DNA of 36,222 nucleotides from Anaerolinea thermophila (GTDB lineage Bacteria > Chloroflexota > Anaerolineae > Anaerolineales > UBA4823). A model generated the notes under the pieces. It saw only the letters and a list, made by a program, of their open reading frames with translations. It had not been told where the DNA came from and did no database searches. The position numbers were made by a program, and so were the translations under genes. The DNA lies in NCBI GenBank assembly GCA_020724505.1, contig DYGV01000023.1, forward strand, positions 1-36,222, read 5' to 3'. Position 1 is the first letter of the stretch; each line of letters starts with the position of its first letter. This document shows, one piece after another, positions 32,434 to 36,222 of this stretch.

Positions 32434-33594
32434 ATGAAAATTTTAACTGTAGATGTTGGCACTGGCACACAGGACATCTTTTTATACGACTCTCGCCTGG
32501 ATCTTGAGAACGGATTTAAACTGATTGTGCCTTCCCCGACGATGATCGTAAATCGGCGGATAAAAGAAGCCACCCGTCGGCGTCAGGCGGTGGCGCTGCG
32601 CGGTGTCACCATGGGCGGCGGACCCAGTCAGTGGGCGGCGGAGGAACACCTCCGCGCCGGTCTGGCAGTGTACGCTACGCCGGAGGCGGCGCGCTCTTTC
32701 AACGATGACCTGGAAGTGGTGCAGGCCAGCGGCATCACCGTGATTTCGGAAGACGAAGCCGACCAACTGCCCGATTCGGTGTTGCAATTGGAGTTACGCG
32801 ATTTCGACATAGAGGCAATTGCCCAGGCATTGGAGCTTTTTGGCGTTTCGCTCAAAGGGCTTTCAGCGGCAGCGGTGGCAGTCTTCGATCATGGCAACTC
32901 GCCCCCCGATTATTCCGACCGGCAGTTTCGCTTCGATTACCTGGATGAGCGCATCCGGGCGGAGAACCGCCTAACGGCGTTTGCTTATCGAGCCGAGGAG
33001 ATACCACCGATCATGACCCGTCTCCAGGCCGTGGTGCAGTCGGCGAGGCGGCGCTCCGGTTTGTTAGACGATGTTCCTCTGGTGGTGATGGATACTGCGC
33101 CAGCGGCGGTTTTAGGCGCTACATTCGATCCCCTTGTGAGACAACGGCAGCGGGTGGAGATCGTTAATGTAGGCAACTTCCATACATTAGCTTTCCGCTT
33201 GGGCCTTAGCGGGATTGAGGGGGTATTTGAACATCACACCGGCTTACTCACCTTGCAACAACTGGAGACTTTGCTGCTTGCCCTGGCGGATGGTAGCCTC
33301 ACACACCGCGATGTGTTTGACCATCAGGGGCATGGCGCGCTGATTTATCATCCCCAACCGCTTTCTTTAGATGAGGGCGAGTTCGGTGTTGCCGTGACCG
33401 GGCCGCGGCGCAACCTGATGCGCAATTCATCCTTGCGCCCCTATTTTGCCACCCCGTTCGGAGATATGATGATCGCCGGCTGCTTCGGGCTGTTGGCGGC
33501 TGTGGCGGATGTGATCCCGGAGCTGGGCGAGCCAATCCGTCGCTCATTGGATGGATTGACCAGCGGCGCAGCGCCCTGGGACACACCCGATTGA
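32434..33594 (+). CDS. DUF1786-family protein, possible ASKHA-fold ATPase
   Basis: This 386-residue soluble protein matches the DUF1786 family, which has been annotated loosely as related to pyruvate formate-lyase activating enzyme without evidence of activity. The N terminus reads ILTVDVGTGTQDIFLYD, like the phosphate-1 loop of the actin/sugar kinase/Hsp70 fold, and VEIVNVGNFHTLAFRL (about 247-262) resembles a second phosphate loop. TMGGGPS, ATPFGDMMIAGCFG and AAVADV are further conserved stretches. There is no CxxxCxxC radical-SAM motif, so activase function is not supported. The gene diverges from serS. A weak GAAAGAG precedes the ATG. The cellular role is unknown. Confidence 0.75.
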   Translation: MKILTVDVGTGTQDIFLYDSRLDLENGFKLIVPSPTMIVNRRIKEATRRRQAVALRGVTMGGGPSQWAAEEHLRAGLAVYATPEAARSFNDDLEVVQASGITVISEDEADQLPDSVLQLELRDFDIEAIAQALELFGVSLKGLSAAAVAVFDHGNSPPDYSDRQFRFDYLDERIRAENRLTAFAYRAEEIPPIMTRLQAVVQSARRRSGLLDDVPLVVMDTAPAAVLGATFDPLVRQRQRVEIVNVGNFHTLAFRLGLSGIEGVFEHHTGLLTLQQLETLLLALADGSLTHRDVFDHQGHGALIYHPQPLSLDEGEFGVAVTGPRRNLMRNSSLRPYFATPFGDMMIAGCFGLLAAVADVIPELGEPIRRSLDGLTSGAAPWDTPD

Positions 33595-33617
33595 AACTCG
33601 GTCTCTATTATCTCTTC

Positions 33618-33648
33618 TTACACAATTCTGATAATTGTTGAGTATATT
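33618..33648 (+). promoter_or_regulatory. Possible htpG promoter with embedded inverted repeat
   Basis: TATATT (33643-33648) is a likely -10, with TTACAC (33618-33623) 19 bases upstream. Between them lies a perfect inverted repeat, ACAATT-CTGAT-AATTGT (33622-33638), placed as an operator would be. It is not the CIRCE sequence. Confidence 0.35.
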
Positions 33649-33686
33649 TAGGGGGCGACTGATCAAGTTTACCGGGAGGTAATTTC

Positions 33687-35582
33687 ATGGAAGATATAGC
33701 CAATTCGAACACTGCGCCGAATGCGCCTTCTTCTACGGGCGCAGCCTCTATTGCTTTCAAAGCGGAAACCCGTCAACTACTGGACATCTTGATCCATTCG
33801 CTTTACACAGAACGGGAGATATTCTTGCGTGAGCTGATTTCGAACGCCTCCGACGCCCTCACCCGCCTGGATTTCGAGATGCTTACCAACCGCGATGTGC
33901 TCAACCCAGACGCGCCTTTGGAGATCCGCTTGATCCCCGACGCCGAAGCGAACACCTTGACCATTCGGGATAGCGGCGTGGGTATGACGGCTGAAGAAAT
34001 GATCGCCAATCTGGGCACAATTGCTCATTCCGGGGCGCGTGAATTCGTCCAGGCTGCTCGCCAGGGAGGCCAGAACGTCGCGGATCTGATTGGTCAGTTC
34101 GGCGTGGGGTTTTACTCGGTTTTCATGGTAGCCGAGTGGGTACGTGTGGTTTCTCGTTCCTATCGCAAAGACGCTCAAGCCGCCGCCTGGTTCTGCACCG
34201 GAGCAGACACCTTTAGCATAGAGCCGGCCGAGAAAGCCGAACGCGGCACCGATGTCATCATCAAGTTGAAAGACGACGCCAAAGAGTTCACCCAAGAGGC
34301 ACGCTTGCGCGAAATCGTGCGCAAGCACTCGGATTTCGTACCATTCCCGATCTTTATTGGGCAGCAGGAACAACAGGCAAATCGTCAGACTGCTCTGTGC
34401 CGGGAATCGCCGCGCGAGGTAGAAAAGAAAGACTACGAGGATTTCTATAAACAACTCACCTTAGACTTCGAGCCGCCTCTGACGTACGCCCACATGGTAG
34501 TGGACGCGCCGGTTCAGATGTACGCCTTGCTGTTCGTGCCCGCCAGCCCTGAGCGTAGTCTGTTTTCGCTGCGCAAAGAGGATGGCCTCAAGTTATACGC
34601 TCGCAAAGTCCTTATCCAGGAATATAACCGCGACCTTCTGCCGGAATATCTATCTTTCGTTCAAGGCGTGGTGGACTCGGAAGACTTGCCGTTGAACGTT
34701 TCGCGCGAATCCGTTCAATCCACACGGGTGATGGTCAATCTCAAAAAGCTGGTAACTTCAAAGGTGATAGATACGCTGAAAAAACTGGCGGAGGAGGACG
34801 CGGAAAAGTATAACCGCTTCTGGCAGGCGTATGCTCGTTACATTAAGCAGGGCGTGGCGATTGAACCCAATGAACCGGAAAGTTTGTACCCTTTGCTGCG
34901 CTTCCGCACCACGGAGCATCCAAATCAATGGTCTTCGCTGGATGACTACTTGAAAAGCATGAAACCGGAGCAGAAACACATTTACTACTTGTTGGGCGAT
35001 GACGAGCGTTCAGCACTATATTCGCCGCATCTGGATCTTGTACGGCGTTACGGCTATCCGGTGCTTCTATTGACCGATCCGGTGGACGCTTTCATGCTGG
35101 CGCGGTTGACCAAATATAAAGATTTTCCGCTCGTTAATGTTGCTAACGCCGACCTCCCAGCACCAGAAGCAGATGCCAAAGAGGGCGAGCAAGAGAAGAC
35201 TGGCGTGGACGCCGCTGGCCAGAGCAACTTGGTGGAACGTTTCAAAGCCCAGCTTGGCGAGCGCGTGGCAGATGTGCGTATGACCGAACGTCTCTCGGAT
35301 TCGCCGGCGCGCCTGGTGGACCCGGCGGGCGCACCCAACCAGGAATTGCAGCGCGTGTATCGCTTACTGAACAAAGACTTCACCCCGCCCAAAAAGGTGC
35401 TGGAGCTGAACCCGCGTCACGCCATCCTGGTGCGTCTAAACAATATGCCTCCAGAAGACCCGCTTGCTTCGCTAGTAATTGAGCAAATTTATGAGAATGC
35501 GTTGCTCATCGAAGGGTTGCACCCCGACCCCGCCAGCATGATTTCCCGCATCCAAAAAATTATGGAAGCGGCTTTAGTATAA
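33687..35582 (+). CDS. htpG: Molecular chaperone HtpG (Hsp90)
   Basis: This 631-residue ATP-dependent chaperone has the usual three Hsp90 domains. The N-terminal ATPase domain (about 20-235) contains LRELISNASDALTRL, IRDSGVGMT and GQFGVGFYSVFMVAE, with the catalytic Glu in FLRELISN. The middle domain shows PLNVSRESVQ, which carries the Arg that contacts ATP. The C-terminal dimerisation domain ends in LVIEQIYENALLIEGLHPDPASMISRIQKIM. There is no C-terminal MEEVD, as expected for bacteria. A 20-residue low-complexity N-terminal extension precedes the conserved part. GGGAGGT before the ATG is a strong ribosome binding site. Transcribed alone or with the downstream coiled-coil gene. Confidence 0.97.
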   Translation: MEDIANSNTAPNAPSSTGAASIAFKAETRQLLDILIHSLYTEREIFLRELISNASDALTRLDFEMLTNRDVLNPDAPLEIRLIPDAEANTLTIRDSGVGMTAEEMIANLGTIAHSGAREFVQAARQGGQNVADLIGQFGVGFYSVFMVAEWVRVVSRSYRKDAQAAAWFCTGADTFSIEPAEKAERGTDVIIKLKDDAKEFTQEARLREIVRKHSDFVPFPIFIGQQEQQANRQTALCRESPREVEKKDYEDFYKQLTLDFEPPLTYAHMVVDAPVQMYALLFVPASPERSLFSLRKEDGLKLYARKVLIQEYNRDLLPEYLSFVQGVVDSEDLPLNVSRESVQSTRVMVNLKKLVTSKVIDTLKKLAEEDAEKYNRFWQAYARYIKQGVAIEPNEPESLYPLLRFRTTEHPNQWSSLDDYLKSMKPEQKHIYYLLGDDERSALYSPHLDLVRRYGYPVLLLTDPVDAFMLARLTKYKDFPLVNVANADLPAPEADAKEGEQEKTGVDAAGQSNLVERFKAQLGERVADVRMTERLSDSPARLVDPAGAPNQELQRVYRLLNKDFTPPKKVLELNPRHAILVRLNNMPPEDPLASLVIEQIYENALLIEGLHPDPASMISRIQKIMEAALV

Positions 35583-35597
35583 TAACATCACCTTTCG

Positions 35598-35651
35598 GCG
35601 GCCGGTTATCAGCAGCGTGCAATGCCGGGATCGGAGCTGAGAGCCGGCCGC
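35598..35651 (+). other. Long hairpin after htpG
   Basis: GCGGCCGG (35598-35605) pairs with CCGGCCGC (35644-35651), and inside it TCAGC (35609-35613) pairs with GCTGA. The loop is about 22 bases. No T-run follows, so this is either a weak htpG terminator or a structural element between htpG and the next gene. Confidence 0.35.
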
Positions 35652-35686
35652 GAATTGCTTAACTTGTTTACCACTTGTTTGGAGAT

Positions 35687-36222
35687 ATGGCACAGGCGGG
35701 CTTTCCCTATGAAATTTGCCTGGTCCCGCTGGTCTTACTTTTGACCATTGGCGGCCTGTATCTCCTGACGCGTGCCTTGCAAAAACAAACCCAAAGCGAA
35801 CTAGAACAATTGCGCCGCGATGGACGTGCGTTAGAAGCCAGACGGCAACTATCCAGGATCGCCGCTCAGGAATTCGCCGCCGATGAACAGGAGCCCTTCC
35901 GCTCACATGTGCAGGATTTATGGGCGTTGTTAGACGAAATTGAGCAGCGGATCTTCGATTGGCAAGCTCGGAGGGCGGCGCTGAATCAGCGCGCCAACGA
36001 CCTGAGCATGGTTCGCTGGCGGGTGATGATGGGCGCGCCGTATTTGTGGTATTTTCTGCGCCGGGATGTAAAAAGTCTGCGCCAAGAGATGGCTCAAATT
36101 GGACAGCTTATAGACGCGGCGGCGCAAAAAGAAACCGAGATACGACGGGTTGGTTGGGACGTCGCCCAGCAGGCGAGGCGAGCGCTGCAAATGCAGCAAA
36201 AACTGCGTCAGATGCTCGAATT
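35687..36222 (+). CDS. Membrane-anchored coiled-coil protein of unknown function, N-terminal part (cut by window edge)
   Basis: The frame is open from the ATG at 35687 to the right edge (178 codons) without a stop. GGAG lies just before the start. A hydrophobic segment at about 10-27 (ICLVPLVLLLTIGGLYLL) is followed by a long, highly charged helical region rich in Gln, Arg, Glu and Leu (such as ALQKQTQSELEQLRRDGRALEARRQL) that continues to the edge. A small aromatic patch (GAPYLWYFLRRDV) breaks it. This is the layout of a membrane-tethered coiled-coil protein. No family is recognised. Two open frames on the opposite strand in the same region are not supported. Confidence 0.6.
   Translation, partial: MAQAGFPYEICLVPLVLLLTIGGLYLLTRALQKQTQSELEQLRRDGRALEARRQLSRIAAQEFAADEQEPFRSHVQDLWALLDEIEQRIFDWQARRAALNQRANDLSMVRWRVMMGAPYLWYFLRRDVKSLRQEMAQIGQLIDAAAQKETEIRRVGWDVAQQARRALQMQQKLRQMLE

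Noticed and set aside
35930..36199. Minus-strand 89-codon frame near the right edge
   Set aside because: It lies opposite an uninterrupted plus-strand frame with start site, membrane segment and coiled coil, which is the more credible gene.

Overview
The window looks like a chromosome segment of a bacterium from the phylum Chloroflexota (Anaerolineae-like). That placement is an inference. It rests on the GC-rich sequence, the split b6/subunit IV cytochrome bc complex, the very large thioester-less alpha-2-macroglobulin next to a VanW protein, the DUF1786 protein and a T-box in front of serS. There are no rRNA or tRNA genes, CRISPR arrays, insertion sequences or phage genes. Both edges cut genes: a Rieske protein on the left and a membrane-anchored coiled-coil protein on the right.

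Layout. (1) 1-3908, minus strand: a respiratory operon. Its first gene is an iron-sulfur flavoprotein of the GltD type with a ferredoxin-like tail, followed by cytochrome b6, subunit IV and a Tat-exported Rieske protein. (2) 4145-6750, minus strand: a NarX-like sensor kinase and a NarL-type regulator, with overlapping stop and start codons and an intrinsic terminator at 3984-4015. (3) 7153-9878, plus strand: a CopB-type (CPH) copper ATPase and a monohaem cytochrome c with a histidine-rich loop. (4) 9894-13653, minus strand: a molybdenum hydroxylase, with FeS and Mo domains fused in one chain and a separate FAD subunit. (5) 13988-19733, minus strand: IclR regulator, split transketolase (N and C subunits), tungsten aldehyde:ferredoxin oxidoreductase (AOR) and a LarA-type nickel-pincer racemase. 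(6) 19852-21192, plus strand: a DAO-type FAD amine oxidase, divergent from the IclR gene. (7) 21250-27213 minus and 27404-29281 plus: alpha-2-macroglobulin and VanW protein, divergent. (8) 29331-30694: Trm112-like protein, HEAT-repeat protein and DUF456 membrane protein. (9) 30731-32358, minus strand: serS with a complete T-box leader and a near-consensus promoter. (10) 32434-36222, plus strand: DUF1786 protein, HtpG and the cut coiled-coil protein.

The most unusual unit is region 5, probably together with region 4. One IclR-headed gene set joins transketolase, a tungsten aldehyde oxidoreductase and a nickel-pincer 2-hydroxyacid racemase/epimerase, with a molybdenum aldehyde/purine-type hydroxylase directly downstream. 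I infer a carbohydrate or hydroxyacid catabolic route that depends on three metals, and I know of no described pathway with this gene set. The best-resolved regulatory element is the serS T-box. The UCC specifier, AGUA/GAA loop-E motif, UGGCACC bulge (its C complements G73 of tRNA-Ser), antiterminator, competing terminator and promoter can all be read directly.
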